Origin: Nocardiopsis ganjiahuensis DSM 45031
Lineage (GTDB): Bacteria; Actinomycetota; Actinomycetes; Streptosporangiales; Streptosporangiaceae
NCBI RefSeq assembly: GCF_000341085.1
Contig: NZ_ANBA01000011.1
Coordinates: 62,001 to 126,000, forward strand
Direction: 5' to 3'
DNA: 64,000 bases
The notes beneath the pieces are model-generated. The model did no database searches. It was not told where the DNA came from and was given only the letters and a program-made list of their open reading frames with translations. The position numbers and the translations under genes were made by a program. Every line of letters begins with the position of its first letter. Position 1 is the stretch's first letter. Shown here one piece after another: positions 1 through 7,269 of this stretch.

Positions 1-2
1 TG

Positions 3-56
3 GAGATGTCGGAGTTGTTCGGTCTGCAGGAGACCGTCACCGCCGACGTCAGCTAG
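3..56 (+). CDS. 3' end of an unidentified gene (partial)
   Basis: Only the last 17 codons are inside the window, ending with TAG at 54-56; the tail reads EMSELFGLQETVTADVS. The frame is supported by a strong hairpin terminator that starts 19 bases after the stop. The fragment is too short to assign to a family. A short acidic C-terminus would fit a small protein or peptide precursor, but that is speculation. Confidence 0.45.
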   Translation, partial: EMSELFGLQETVTADVS

Positions 57-74
57 GACCCCACAGCTGAAAGC

Positions 75-110
75 GGCCCCGACCGGTGCTACCAACACCG
101 AGTCGGGGCC
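75..110 (+). terminator. intrinsic terminator hairpin
   Basis: The arm GGCCCCGAC (75-83) pairs with GTCGGGGCC (102-110), and inside it CGGTG (84-88) pairs with CACCG (96-100), leaving a 7-base loop. It lies just after the partial gene that stops at 56. There is no long T run, which is usual in high-GC actinomycetes. Confidence 0.75.
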
Positions 111-239
111 GGCCCATCTCCCGAGACCCGGACGTAACCGGAGACGAGCATGGCCACCGTGCCCCGCCCGCTGGTGGGGCCCCGACCGGCCACTGACCGC
201 GACAGCCCTCGTCGCCCTGGAGACAGTGGCCGCGGACCA

Positions 240-719
240 CGGATGCCACCCCCTGACCCCTGTCAGCGAGGGTGAGGATGACCGCCCGGTCCCGCGGTCC
301 TCGAAGCTGCCGCCCTCGCAGGTTTTCAGGAGGGCCTTGACCTGGTCGGCTTCCAGGAGCTTCATGTCCTTCTCGGGGACGTTGACGGCGTCGGCCTTCA
401 GCCTCGGGTTCTTGCCGGGTTTCAGCTCGTCCTCGCGCACCATCCAGCGGAAGAACGCTTTGAGGTTGCGGTAGTCCAGGGCGGCGGTATCGGGGCTGGT
501 GGCGATCTTGCGATCGAGGAGGGAGCCGCGGACCATCGTCGCCTTGGTTTTGGACGCTTTCATCTCGTGGCCCTGGGCGTCGAGGTAAGCGGCGAACCTG
601 TGGACAGTGCGGCGGTAGGAGGTGATGGTGCCTTCGGAGCGGCCGCGGGCGTGGAGTGCGAGCGCCTAGCTGCTCATGTGCTCGGCGCACGGGTTGCGGC
701 GTGGTGGTGTGGTACTCAT
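240..719 (-). pseudogene. tyrosine recombinase (phage integrase) N-terminal remnant, broken
   Basis: Read on the minus strand from an ATG at 719-717, the frame gives an in-frame TAG at 668-666 (codon 18). It then continues as a typical integrase SAM-like core-binding domain, including GTITSYRRTVHRFAAYL, NLKAFFRWMVRED and QVKALLKTCEGGSFEDR. At about 290-296 the homology jumps frame to RDRAVILTLADRG, which matches the start of the catalytic domain. It ends near 245, and the Arg-His-Arg-Tyr catalytic segment is absent. Three independent lesions (stop, frameshift, truncation) mean it is dead. Its 5' end faces the tRNA-Lys gene 118 bp away but lies outside the att-bounded island, so it may be the relic of a different integration event. 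Confidence 0.8.
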
Positions 720-836
720 GCGCGGAGGGCCTCTCACGTTCGTGCTGGTGAGTGAATCCTCTGCTCTGTAACCCCTGTGGTATCCGGTAGGATGTCGTCT
801 TGGTGAAGCCCCTGCTGGTCAGGCAGGGTGTACCAC

Positions 837-912
837 GGGGCCTTAGCTCAACTGGCAGAGCAGCGGACTTTTAATCCGCGGGTTCGGGGTTCGATCCCCC
901 GGGGCCCTACCA
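837..912 (+). tRNA. tRNA-Lys (anticodon TTT)
   Basis: The sequence folds as a complete cloverleaf. The acceptor stem is 837-843 with 902-908 (two G-U pairs), the anticodon arm is GCGGA CTTTTAA TCCGC with anticodon TTT, the T arm is CGGGG TTCGATC CCCCG, the discriminator base is A909, and CCA is encoded at 910-912. A TAGGAT box at 787-792 could be the -10 of its promoter. A terminator hairpin follows directly. The 3' part is duplicated at 9698-9744, marking this gene as the attachment site of an integrated element. Confidence 0.97.
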
Positions 913-913
913 G
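867..913 (+). repeat. left attachment-site repeat (att core, 47 bp)
   Basis: Bases 867-913 (anticodon loop through CCA plus one G of the tRNA-Lys gene) are identical to 9698-9744. The identity stops abruptly on the 5' side and decays on the 3' side into similar but not identical terminators. This is the expected footprint of site-specific integration into a tRNA 3' end. Confidence 0.9.
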
Positions 914-914
914 A

Positions 915-962
915 AAAACCCCAGGCCAGAGCGCACACATCAGCGCCCGGACCTGGGGTTTT
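915..962 (+). terminator. terminator after tRNA-Lys
   Basis: AAAACCCCAGG (915-925) is perfectly complementary to CCTGGGGTTTT (952-962). The T run at the end gives a textbook intrinsic terminator for the tRNA transcript. A related hairpin (9749-9792) follows the second att copy. Confidence 0.85.
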
Positions 963-1156
963 CGCGTACCCGGGAGCCGGTCCCGTTTCATGTACACTCC
1001 GCGGCCTCGGCGGTGTACCCCCTCACCGAGAGCCCAGCTCCGGAGAGCCCCCGTGAACAACAAACGCCCGGCGGGGAAACCCTGCCGAGCGCTTGGACTA
1101 GCTCTTGGAGGCGGACAGTCGATCAGGCTGTGTCACGGGGGCCGGTCACTTCCCAG

Positions 1157-1330
1157 CTATCGGTCCGAGACCACGGTTCCCAGCAGCGCGGACCACTCAA
1201 CCGCGTTGAAGGACAGGTGCCCCGCCTCCCGATTCTGCGTGTCCCGCACATCCGCGCCCCCGGAGTGCTCTCGCGCCTCAACACAGTTCGCCCCCGTGTT
1301 GCTGTACGAGGACTTGTGCCAGTGGTTCAT
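1157..1330 (-). CDS. DUF397 family protein
   Basis: This 57-aa ORF starts at ATG 1330-1328 and stops at 1159-1157. It carries the DUF397 signature: W-x-KSSYSN near the N-terminus, then NCVEAR, then VRD and FNAVEWSALL. Its ATG overlaps the TGA of the XRE-DUF5753 gene by 4 bases, so the two are translationally coupled. In actinomycetes, DUF397 proteins are the usual partners of XRE-DUF5753 regulators (the WhiJ/AbaA-like sets of Streptomyces), where the pair is thought to act in developmental or toxin-antitoxin-like control. The molecular function here is inferred from that association. The identification is firm despite the small size. Confidence 0.88.
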   Translation of the reverse strand: MNHWHKSSYSNTGANCVEAREHSGGADVRDTQNREAGHLSFNAVEWSALLGTVVSDR

Positions 1331-2094
1331 GTCGTCAAGCCTTCCAATACCTGTCGAGAGTGCTCGGCGGGGAGGGAAGCCGCCAGGGCCCCTGTGACGA
1401 GTGATGCAAGCCGGTCGTAACCCTCGGAATTCTCGTAGATCACGTTACCGTCCACGTGATCGCTGGAGATCACGGTCTCCCCGGAGCGCAGGCGAAAGAC
1501 GAGCAGCGGAGAGGTAACCGCCGCAAGAATGGAACCCTCCGGAACAACGTGCACGGACACGTCCCGCTTCTTCACCACCGTGAGTAGGTGCTGGACCTGG
1601 GCTCTCCTCACATTCGACGGGGAGCCCGTCAGAGCGGTCACCGGAAAAACAGCCGTCATACGCAGCCCCGGCAGCTCTCCCAAGCGTCGTGTCCGCACGT
1701 GGGTGAGGTACTCGATTTCCCTGTCGGAGGCCTGTGGCCAGCCCAGCCGGAACACCCACTGGGCGTACTCGGCGCACTGAAGGTACCCGGGCACCAGCAC
1801 CGGGGACACGCACTGCAGAGTCTGCGCGGCCTGCTCGATCGCTGACAGCGACCTCGCCCACTCCGGGGTGACCGTGCCTGTACGGCCAAGCCTCCATGCC
1901 GCAAACAACTTTTTGTCTGCATTGAGTAGCTTGTCCAATTCCTCCGCAGTTTCGCGCTGCGGGAGTGAGTGTCCGTTAGCCCACCTGGAAACGGATGCTG
2001 ACGAACACCCCAGGTGGGATGCTACCTGCTCCTGACTCAGCCCTTTGAGTTCTCGGTATTTCGTGAGCAGCTCACGAAAGGGGGGTTCACTCAT
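1327..2094 (-). CDS. XRE-family regulator with DUF5753 domain
   Basis: The protein has 255 residues. Residues 1-60 form a helix-turn-helix of the Cro/CI type (LSQEQVASHLGCSSASVSRW), so it is a DNA-binding cytoplasmic regulator. The remainder is a DUF5753 ligand/partner domain (WARSLSAIEQAAQTLQ, VPGYLQCAEYAQ, RRLGELPG, LVFRLRSGE). It forms a two-gene operon with the overlapping DUF397 gene downstream. Together with the nearby ATP-binding protein (2865-3392) it recreates the trio seen in WhiJ/AbaA-type loci. It may control the island or the neighbouring peptide operon, but no operator is obvious in the 120 bp upstream. Confidence 0.9.
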   Translation of the reverse strand: MSEPPFRELLTKYRELKGLSQEQVASHLGCSSASVSRWANGHSLPQRETAEELDKLLNADKKLFAAWRLGRTGTVTPEWARSLSAIEQAAQTLQCVSPVLVPGYLQCAEYAQWVFRLGWPQASDREIEYLTHVRTRRLGELPGLRMTAVFPVTALTGSPSNVRRAQVQHLLTVVKKRDVSVHVVPEGSILAAVTSPLLVFRLRSGETVISSDHVDGNVIYENSEGYDRLASLVTGALAASLPAEHSRQVLEGLTT

Positions 2095-2214
2095 GCGTGC
2101 AAGATTACGCGCAAGAGCAGAAACCTGTCAGGAAGTTACGAGAATCAAACAAGCAGTGGCGCAAGGAACACGAGAGGGCCGACCGTTGAAGCACGACCCC
2201 AACGGGAGCCCTAC

Positions 2215-2558
2215 ATGACCGACCTCCTCTACTGGCCTCGGCCCTGGCTCAACGGTGGCGCGTTGAACGCCCTGGTACCGCCCTCGAACCAACACCGTTC
2301 TCGCCCCCGCAGGGCTGGACGTGTGCGCACCTACGCTTCGTCTCTCCGGACCTGCTCTCGGAGCCAGCCGCCGCGTACACCCCGCCTGCCGCCGGTCCCG
2401 GACCCCCGAAGACCGTTGGACACCGCTCCTCTGCAGATCCTTCAGATGGTTCTGGCAGGAGCGCACCGACTGAGAGTGGCCGTATGAGCATCACGGCGTC
2501 GATGCCATTGCTGCCCGAGGTGACTCTCCCCCTCAGCCAACTGGTACCCGACGAGTAG
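2215..2558 (+). pseudogene. probable frameshifted small conserved gene
   Basis: ATG 2215 has a GGGAG ribosome site 9 bases upstream and opens MTDLLYWPRPWLNGGALNAL. About 25 codons in, protein-like composition switches frame between about 2290 and 2320 and continues as GWTCAHLRFVSPDLLSEPAA, ending at TAG 2556-2558. The span is two bases longer than a multiple of three, which suits a single indel. I infer one ancestral protein of about 114 aa. The function is unknown. If the frameshift call is wrong, only the first frame (to 2487) would be a gene. Confidence 0.4.
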
Positions 2559-2632
2559 ACCCAGCCCCGTCGGGGCGCTGGAGTAGGGCCGATCAGCGGT
2601 CGGCATTCCTCAGCTCCGCCCGGTGAGGCGCG

Positions 2633-2764
2633 ATGGACAACCAGACGACCTGTTCAGACCCCAACGGGCACGACTACGTCCCGGACCAGCCACCGGTCAA
2701 GCGCGGGAACACGGCCACCGCGACCTGCCGCTACTGCGGGCACACGATCACGGCCACACGCTGA
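2633..2764 (+). CDS. small CxxC zinc-ribbon-like protein
   Basis: This 43-codon ORF has a GAGG ribosome site 8 bases before its ATG. The peptide contains TTCSDPNGHDYV at the start and TCRYCGHTITATR at the end, so two cysteines form a CxxC pair with one more Cys and two His available for metal binding. It sits directly upstream of the ATP-binding protein and probably in the same transcript. No function can be assigned. The composition and ribosome site make a real gene more likely than not. Confidence 0.55.
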   Translation: MDNQTTCSDPNGHDYVPDQPPVKRGNTATATCRYCGHTITATR

Positions 2765-2864
2765 GGCCCACAGCCAAGGCGACCAAGAAAAAAGCTCTGG
2801 CGGGTGCGTGAACACCCCCAGAGCAGGCCGACAAACACCAACCGTAAAGAAAAGAGTTGCCGAC

Positions 2865-3392
2865 ATGGCCATTGTGCCGCACCCGCACACCCCGCTCCAC
2901 ACCCCCGCCACGCCCTACACCGGACGCCGCTGGCCCTCCCGGATCTACCCCGGCGAGCTGGCCCGGACCGCCTGGATGCGCACCGACCTGGCCGTGGACC
3001 TCTCCCGCCTGGCCGGGATGGACCAGGAGACCATCGAGAACATGGTGCTGTGCGCCAGCGAGATGTTCGCCAACGCCTGCGACCACTCCCGATCGGGCCA
3101 GGACCCCGAAGGCCGCATCATCCGCACCCTGCACATGCCCACCCACGCGACGATCCAGGTCGCGATCGTCGACGACGGCAACCGAACCGACATCGCCGAA
3201 CCCACGGGGCCGAAGATCCCGCACGAGCGCACCTTGGAGGAGTGGGAGCAGGCCGAGCGCGGCCGGGGCCTGCTGCTCATCCACTACCTCGCCGAACGCT
3301 GGGGCACCCGCTCGGTGCTGGACTTCCCCTTCTGCGCCGGGCTGGGCACCGTCATCTGGGCCGAGTTCACCTTGGGCGGTGGTCAGGCATGA
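2865..3392 (+). CDS. ATP-binding protein (HATPase_c, anti-sigma/RsbW-like)
   Basis: The 175-aa product has a GHKL fold. The N-box is ASEMFANACDHS, the G1-like segment is VDDGN and the G2 segment is ERGRGLLLIHYLAERWG. It has no histidine-kinase dimerisation domain, so it resembles serine-kinase anti-sigma factors and the HATPase proteins of WhiJ/AbaA-type loci. I chose ATG 2865; a GTG at 2808 in the same frame would add 19 residues, and neither has a strong ribosome site. The stop overlaps the next gene start by 4 bases. It may act with the XRE-DUF5753/DUF397 pair about 800 bp away. Confidence 0.85.
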   Translation: MAIVPHPHTPLHTPATPYTGRRWPSRIYPGELARTAWMRTDLAVDLSRLAGMDQETIENMVLCASEMFANACDHSRSGQDPEGRIIRTLHMPTHATIQVAIVDDGNRTDIAEPTGPKIPHERTLEEWEQAERGRGLLLIHYLAERWGTRSVLDFPFCAGLGTVIWAEFTLGGGQA

Positions 3393-3868
3393 CCGTCACC
3401 GACACCAGGGTGCGTTCGGTACTCGCCGCGCCCCGAGGACACCGGTTCTCCCGTCCCGGCTCCCTCCAGCCGGGTTCCTTGCCCCCGACCACCTCCCGTC
3501 CGATGGACACCCTGCCGGAATCGCATCAGGACCGGCGGGAGCGGCTTCTACGACAGATGCAGGACAACCCCAGAGTCGCCTACATGCTCGAACACGGCCC
3601 CGTCCCCCACTGGGCGAAGGTAGCCCGCCAACAGCAGGAACGGGCTGAAAGGAAAGCCAAGGAAGCCAGGGCGGCCAGGCTCTCCGAGGAACCGGTGCCC
3701 GCCGATCTCCCCGGCATGCTCCCGCGCGGCTCTCGGGGCCGCCATCGGGCCCCGCGCCGGTGGTGGAGCTGGCCCGCCCTGGCTATCAGCTCGGTGCTGC
3801 TCTTCGGGCACGCGAGTACGGAAGCGGTCGGCCAGGCGGCCACCCGGACGGGCGGATTCCCGCTCTAA
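3389..3868 (+). CDS. hypothetical protein with C-terminal membrane anchor
   Basis: This 159-aa ORF overlaps the ATP-binding gene by ATGA, so it is translationally coupled. Residues 1-50 are Ser/Pro-rich. Residues about 50-110 form a charged, helix-rich stretch with RQQQERAERKAKEARAARL, a possible short coiled coil. Near the C-terminus there is one hydrophobic segment (WWSWPALAISSVLLFGHA) that could anchor it in the membrane. I do not recognise a family. The coupling suggests it works with the ATP-binding protein, perhaps placing it at the membrane. Confidence 0.6.
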   Translation: MTVTDTRVRSVLAAPRGHRFSRPGSLQPGSLPPTTSRPMDTLPESHQDRRERLLRQMQDNPRVAYMLEHGPVPHWAKVARQQQERAERKAKEARAARLSEEPVPADLPGMLPRGSRGRHRAPRRWWSWPALAISSVLLFGHASTEAVGQAATRTGGFPL

Positions 3869-4120
3869 CCACCAGCACCACAACCGCGTTCAAAGACTTT
3901 CCCGCATGAGAGGGACGGTCACAACTGCCATCGGCACGTCCTGTGTCAACACGTGGATGCCGCGACCGAGAAACGCCTGAACCCCGCTCGGCCTTGAAGA
4001 ACCGTCACTGTCCAGGCCGGGAAGCAGGGCGAAGCCCAGGAAGGGACGCATGGTCCGAGCACGAGCACCGCCCCGTGCAGAGCACACCCCCCGAATCCAA
4101 CGATGTACGAGGAGATCCTG
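3869..4120 (+). promoter_or_regulatory. intergenic leader of the peptide-modification operon
   Basis: These 252 bases hold no convincing gene; the ORF that crosses them is out of frame with everything else. They must contain the promoter of the peptide operon, or its leader if it is read through from the ATP-binding gene. An AGGAG ribosome site lies at 4109-4113, 8 bases before ATG 4121. I see no clear terminator or operator. Confidence 0.35.
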
Positions 4121-4261
4121 ATGGACAGCACCACGCAGTACGCCGACGACGACCTGGTCCTCGCGGTGGAGGACATCGCGGCCGTCCGGTCCCGCGCCGA
4201 GCAGCCCTCCGACGGCGGCAGCACCGGCAGGGGCGACACCAACGACAACGGCCTGTACTAG
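4121..4261 (+). CDS. 46-aa acidic peptide, candidate RiPP precursor
   Basis: ATG 4121 has AGGAG at good spacing, and the stop TAG 4259-4261 overlaps the ribosome site of the oxygenase gene. Residues 1-30 are acidic and helix-prone (DDDLVLAVEDIAAVRSRAEQ), like a leader peptide. Then comes SDGG followed by a Gly/Asp/Asn/Thr-rich tail STGRGDTNDNGLY. A Gly-Gly pair at 32-33 would be a natural leader cleavage site. The tail offers Ser/Thr for a kinase and Arg, Asp and Asn for a hydroxylase, matching the enzymes encoded directly downstream. It has no cysteine. I know no named family that it matches. That it is the substrate of the next three genes is inference from position. Confidence 0.6.
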   Translation: MDSTTQYADDDLVLAVEDIAAVRSRAEQPSDGGSTGRGDTNDNGLY

Positions 4262-4270
4262 GAGCACACC

Positions 4271-5464
4271 TTGACCGCTGACCTGATCAGCGGCCGTCTG
4301 GGCGGGGACCAGTTCCCCGCCCGGGTGCTCGGCCGCGAACACCGCCGCTACCCGGCCGGCGAAGGCGAACGAGAGGCCTTCGCCGACCTGCTGAACTGGT
4401 CGGATCTGAACACACTGCTCGCGCACCAGCGGCTCGACTCCCCCAGGATGCGGCTCGCCGCGGGAGGGGTCGTTGACGCTGGTGCCTACACCCGGCTTCG
4501 GCAGTACCGCCGGATGCCCAACTGGAACCAGCCCGTTCCCCACCTGTTCCAGCAGCAGCTCAAAGAGGGCGCGACCCTGGTTCTGGACGCCATCGACGAG
4601 ATGCACCCGCCGATCGGACGGCTCATCAGCGAGCTGGAGGCCTGGCTCAGGACCGGAATCCAGGTCAACGCCTACGCCTCCTGGACCAGCCGGGAAGGTT
4701 TCGGAGTCCACTGGGACGACCACGACGTCATCGTTCTCCAGGTGTCGGGGCGCAAACGGTGGCGCATCTACGGCAACACCCGTCTCGCCCCCTTGCATGA
4801 GGACGTCGAGTTCGCCGAAGAGGAACCCACGGAGATCATCGACGAGTTCGTCATGGCTCCCGGGGACGTCCTGCACGTCCCCCGAGGATGCTGGCACGCG
4901 GTCGCTGCTTCCGAGGGCGAGCCGAGCCTGCACCTGACCTGCGGTCTGGTGACCACGACCGGGGTGAACTTCCTGCGCTGGCTGGTCAACGACCTGGTCG
5001 GGCACGACGAGGTCAGGGCCGACGTTCCGCGTGCGGCCGCCGAGCACGCGCTCTGGGCCCGGCGTATCTCCAAGCTGGTGTCGGACCGTCTGCGTTCTCC
5101 GGAGGTGGTGGAGGAGTACTGGCGGAGCCAGGACGAGACCTCGGCGGCACGTCCGGTGTTCAGCCTGCCGGTCGCGGTCACCGGCGACCTGACGCTGTCC
5201 TCCGTCGTCCGGTTCGCCTCCCTGCGAGGCACGGTCACTTCCGAACGCACCCAGGCGGGAGACGAAGTGGTCTATGCCGCGCAGGGGCGGCGCTGGCGCC
5301 TCTCAGCCAAGGTCGCCCCGGCGATCGCCCACCTGAACCGCAACGGGCCCACCAGTGTGAAGGAGCTGCACGAACTGGTCCCTGACGTCTCGGAGAAGGC
5401 GCTTCTGGGGCTGCTGCGCAGGTTGATGGACGATGGTGCGCTGGCCTGGGAAGGCACCGTATGA
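4271..5464 (+). CDS. JmjC/cupin_4 oxygenase, ribosomal-oxygenase (NO66/RoxA) type
   Basis: The 397-aa protein starts at TTG 4271 with an AGGAG site that overlaps the precursor stop. It has the double-stranded beta-helix of Fe(II)/2-oxoglutarate oxygenases. Iron ligands are H147 and D149 (GFGVHWDDHDVIVLQ) and H209 (LHVPRGCWHAV). SGRKRWRIYG follows the HxD motif as in the cupin_4 family. The C-terminal 80 residues (SVKELHELV, LLGLLRRLMDDGAL) form the winged-helix element typical of ribosomal oxygenases. Known relatives hydroxylate Arg or His on ribosomal proteins. Here the gene is coupled to a 46-aa peptide gene, so a peptide substrate is likely. All three iron ligands are present, so it should be active. 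Confidence 0.88.
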   Translation: MTADLISGRLGGDQFPARVLGREHRRYPAGEGEREAFADLLNWSDLNTLLAHQRLDSPRMRLAAGGVVDAGAYTRLRQYRRMPNWNQPVPHLFQQQLKEGATLVLDAIDEMHPPIGRLISELEAWLRTGIQVNAYASWTSREGFGVHWDDHDVIVLQVSGRKRWRIYGNTRLAPLHEDVEFAEEEPTEIIDEFVMAPGDVLHVPRGCWHAVAASEGEPSLHLTCGLVTTTGVNFLRWLVNDLVGHDEVRADVPRAAAEHALWARRISKLVSDRLRSPEVVEEYWRSQDETSAARPVFSLPVAVTGDLTLSSVVRFASLRGTVTSERTQAGDEVVYAAQGRRWRLSAKVAPAIAHLNRNGPTSVKELHELVPDVSEKALLGLLRRLMDDGALAWEGTV

Positions 5465-6366
5465 CCCTCCTCGGCATGGGGACCTACCGGAGCCGCGACG
5501 CCGCCACCTCGGTGAGCATCGCGGCTCCGGCCGGGTGCACTCTCATTGACACCGCTCCCGTGTACGGAGGCGGTTCACACCAGGCCGCGATCGCGCCCGT
5601 GTTGCGTGAACATCCCCGGCTCCGTCTCTCCACCAAGGTCGGCTACATGACCGGTGGCCAGGCCCGGGTGGCGCTCACCAGCGGCGCGCTTTCCCAGGAG
5701 GAGGCCGCGCTCCGGCACAGCATCGCCCCCGACTACGTGCGCCACCAGGTCGCTATGTCGCGCACCGAACTCCGGCGAGCGCCCGACCTGGTGTACCTGC
5801 ACAACCCCGAACACCACCACCAAGAGCGGGGCGACCTCCACCAGCGCCTACGGTCCGCCTTTGCCGTCCTGGAGGAGCTGTACGCCTCCGGTGCCATCGG
5901 CGGGTACGGCGTCGCCACCTGGAACGGGTTCGACACCGGGGCGTTCACCGTCGCCGAGCTGCTCCACCTCGCCGAGGAAGCAGCAGGCCGCCCCGAGAAC
6001 GGGCTCCGCGCGATCCAGCTTCCCGTGTCCATGGTGAAGATCGCCCCCATCCGCCAGAGCCTGGAAGGAAGCGGCCCCATCGCCCAGGCCAGCCAGGCAG
6101 GATTACAGGTGTGGGCTTCGGCGCCCTTCCACGGCGGTGAACTGTTGCCGCTGATCACCTCGAAGCTGGCCGAAGCGGTACGGCCCGGAGCGGACCCTGT
6201 TGAGGCCGCGCTGAAGGTCACCGCGTCAGCACCGGGGTTGACAGGGGTACTGATCAGCACCACCAACAGCAAGCACTACGCGCAGGCTGCCGAAGCGATC
6301 CGTGAACCTGTGCCCGACCACCGACTCAAGGAACTCTGTGACCTCCTCGACCCACCTGCCCGCTGA
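5461..6366 (+). CDS. aldo/keto reductase
   Basis: The 301-aa TIM-barrel oxidoreductase starts 4 bases inside the oxygenase gene (ATGA overlap). The AKR tetrad is intact: D30 and Y35 (LIDTAPVYGGGS), K59 (STKVGY) and H114 (DLVYLHNPEH). The C-terminal NADP-binding loop is recognisable near GVLISTTNSKHY. Members reduce carbonyls with NADPH. In this operon it could act on a carbonyl produced by further oxidation of a hydroxylated side chain, or reduce a separate small molecule. The first is inference. The arrangement of oxygenase, reductase and kinase in one coupled set points to a multistep tailoring pathway. Confidence 0.88.
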   Translation: MTLLGMGTYRSRDAATSVSIAAPAGCTLIDTAPVYGGGSHQAAIAPVLREHPRLRLSTKVGYMTGGQARVALTSGALSQEEAALRHSIAPDYVRHQVAMSRTELRRAPDLVYLHNPEHHHQERGDLHQRLRSAFAVLEELYASGAIGGYGVATWNGFDTGAFTVAELLHLAEEAAGRPENGLRAIQLPVSMVKIAPIRQSLEGSGPIAQASQAGLQVWASAPFHGGELLPLITSKLAEAVRPGADPVEAALKVTASAPGLTGVLISTTNSKHYAQAAEAIREPVPDHRLKELCDLLDPPAR

Positions 6367-7180
6367 CCTGAACAGGCGATGGCACCAGTCGGCCGAACAC
6401 CTCGGAGCCCACGCCCCTGCTGGGGTCTCGTTGCATTCCGGGGTGGGTGGACGCACACTGAGCGGCCCGGTAACCGCGGCCGCTGGGCTCCCGGCTTGGC
6501 TGAGGGTGATGGCCGCACCACGGCCGGAGGGAAAGATCTGGGAAGGCGCCGCACTCGCGGACACGCTGCTCGGTGAAGCGGTTCCGCGCCCGGTGATGCT
6601 CGGCGAGCACGCATGGCAAGAAGAACAAGGCGCGTTCCAGGCGACTCTGTGGACGCGCCTTCGCGGGCAGGTTCTCTCACCGACGCCGGACCTGTCCGAG
6701 ACGGCTCCGGTGGACGACCAGTGGTGGCAGAACCTGCGCGCCTGCATGGAAGAAGTTCGCGCTACCTCGGTCCCATCGGGCCGGGAGGTGATGACACAGG
6801 CGTACATCAACCGAATCCCCCGGTTCATCCCCGAGCTGGCCGGAGAAGACCTGACGGTGCACCGCTGGGAATCGGCTCACGGAGACCTGCACTGGGCTAA
6901 TCTGACCCGCGACCCGCTGGAAGTCATCGACTGGGAAGGGTGGGGAACCGCCCCGGCCGGATACGACCCGGCCGTCCTGCTGGCCTACGCCCTCCCCACC
7001 CCGGCCACCGCCGCGAAAGTGCGCCAAGTGTTCGGTGACGTGCTGGACACCGAGCACGGCCGCCTGGCCCAGTTGGTGATCTGCGCCGAGATCATCCAGG
7101 CTTCCGAGCGAGACGACGTCCACGCCCGGCTGAAGCCCTACGTAGAGCGGCTCGCTGGCGAAGTGCTCGTCCAGCAGTAG
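6338..7180 (+). CDS. APH-fold phosphotransferase
   Basis: The 280-aa protein is placed from GTG 6338, which has AAGGAA 9 bases upstream and overlaps the reductase gene by 29 bases; an upstream GTG at 6302 has no ribosome site. The catalytic loop is H181-G-D-L-H-W-A-N-L and the metal-binding Asp is D198 in VIDWEGWG, the pattern of aminoglycoside/choline kinase-like enzymes. In class V lanthipeptide and thioviridamide-type pathways, APH-fold proteins phosphorylate Ser/Thr of precursor peptides. Given the neighbours, that role is possible here. No HopA1-type lyase gene is present. A small-molecule kinase or resistance function cannot be excluded. Confidence 0.8.
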   Translation: MTSSTHLPADLNRRWHQSAEHLGAHAPAGVSLHSGVGGRTLSGPVTAAAGLPAWLRVMAAPRPEGKIWEGAALADTLLGEAVPRPVMLGEHAWQEEQGAFQATLWTRLRGQVLSPTPDLSETAPVDDQWWQNLRACMEEVRATSVPSGREVMTQAYINRIPRFIPELAGEDLTVHRWESAHGDLHWANLTRDPLEVIDWEGWGTAPAGYDPAVLLAYALPTPATAAKVRQVFGDVLDTEHGRLAQLVICAEIIQASERDDVHARLKPYVERLAGEVLVQQ

Positions 7181-7269
7181 TCGGACTCAGCAGGTCCTGC
7201 CCGATCACCCGAGTGGCGTGGCCTGGTTCATGCGCGGGCACAAAGCAGAGCTTCCATCACACCCGGCCC

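Noticed and set aside
2014..2487. A 157-aa forward ORF
   Set aside because: Its first part is antisense to the XRE start; only the section from ATG 2215 has a ribosome site and protein-like content, and it appears frameshifted.
4271..5464. Reading the JmjC protein as a histone demethylase
   Set aside because: Bacterial cupin_4/JmjC proteins with a C-terminal winged helix are ribosomal-oxygenase-like hydroxylases; there are no histones here.
6338..7180. Aminoglycoside resistance gene
   Set aside because: Only the general APH kinase motifs are present, and the operon context is peptide tailoring; no resistance claim is justified.
4121..7180. A class V lanthipeptide cluster
   Set aside because: No HopA1-type lyase or cyclase gene is present and the peptide lacks Cys.
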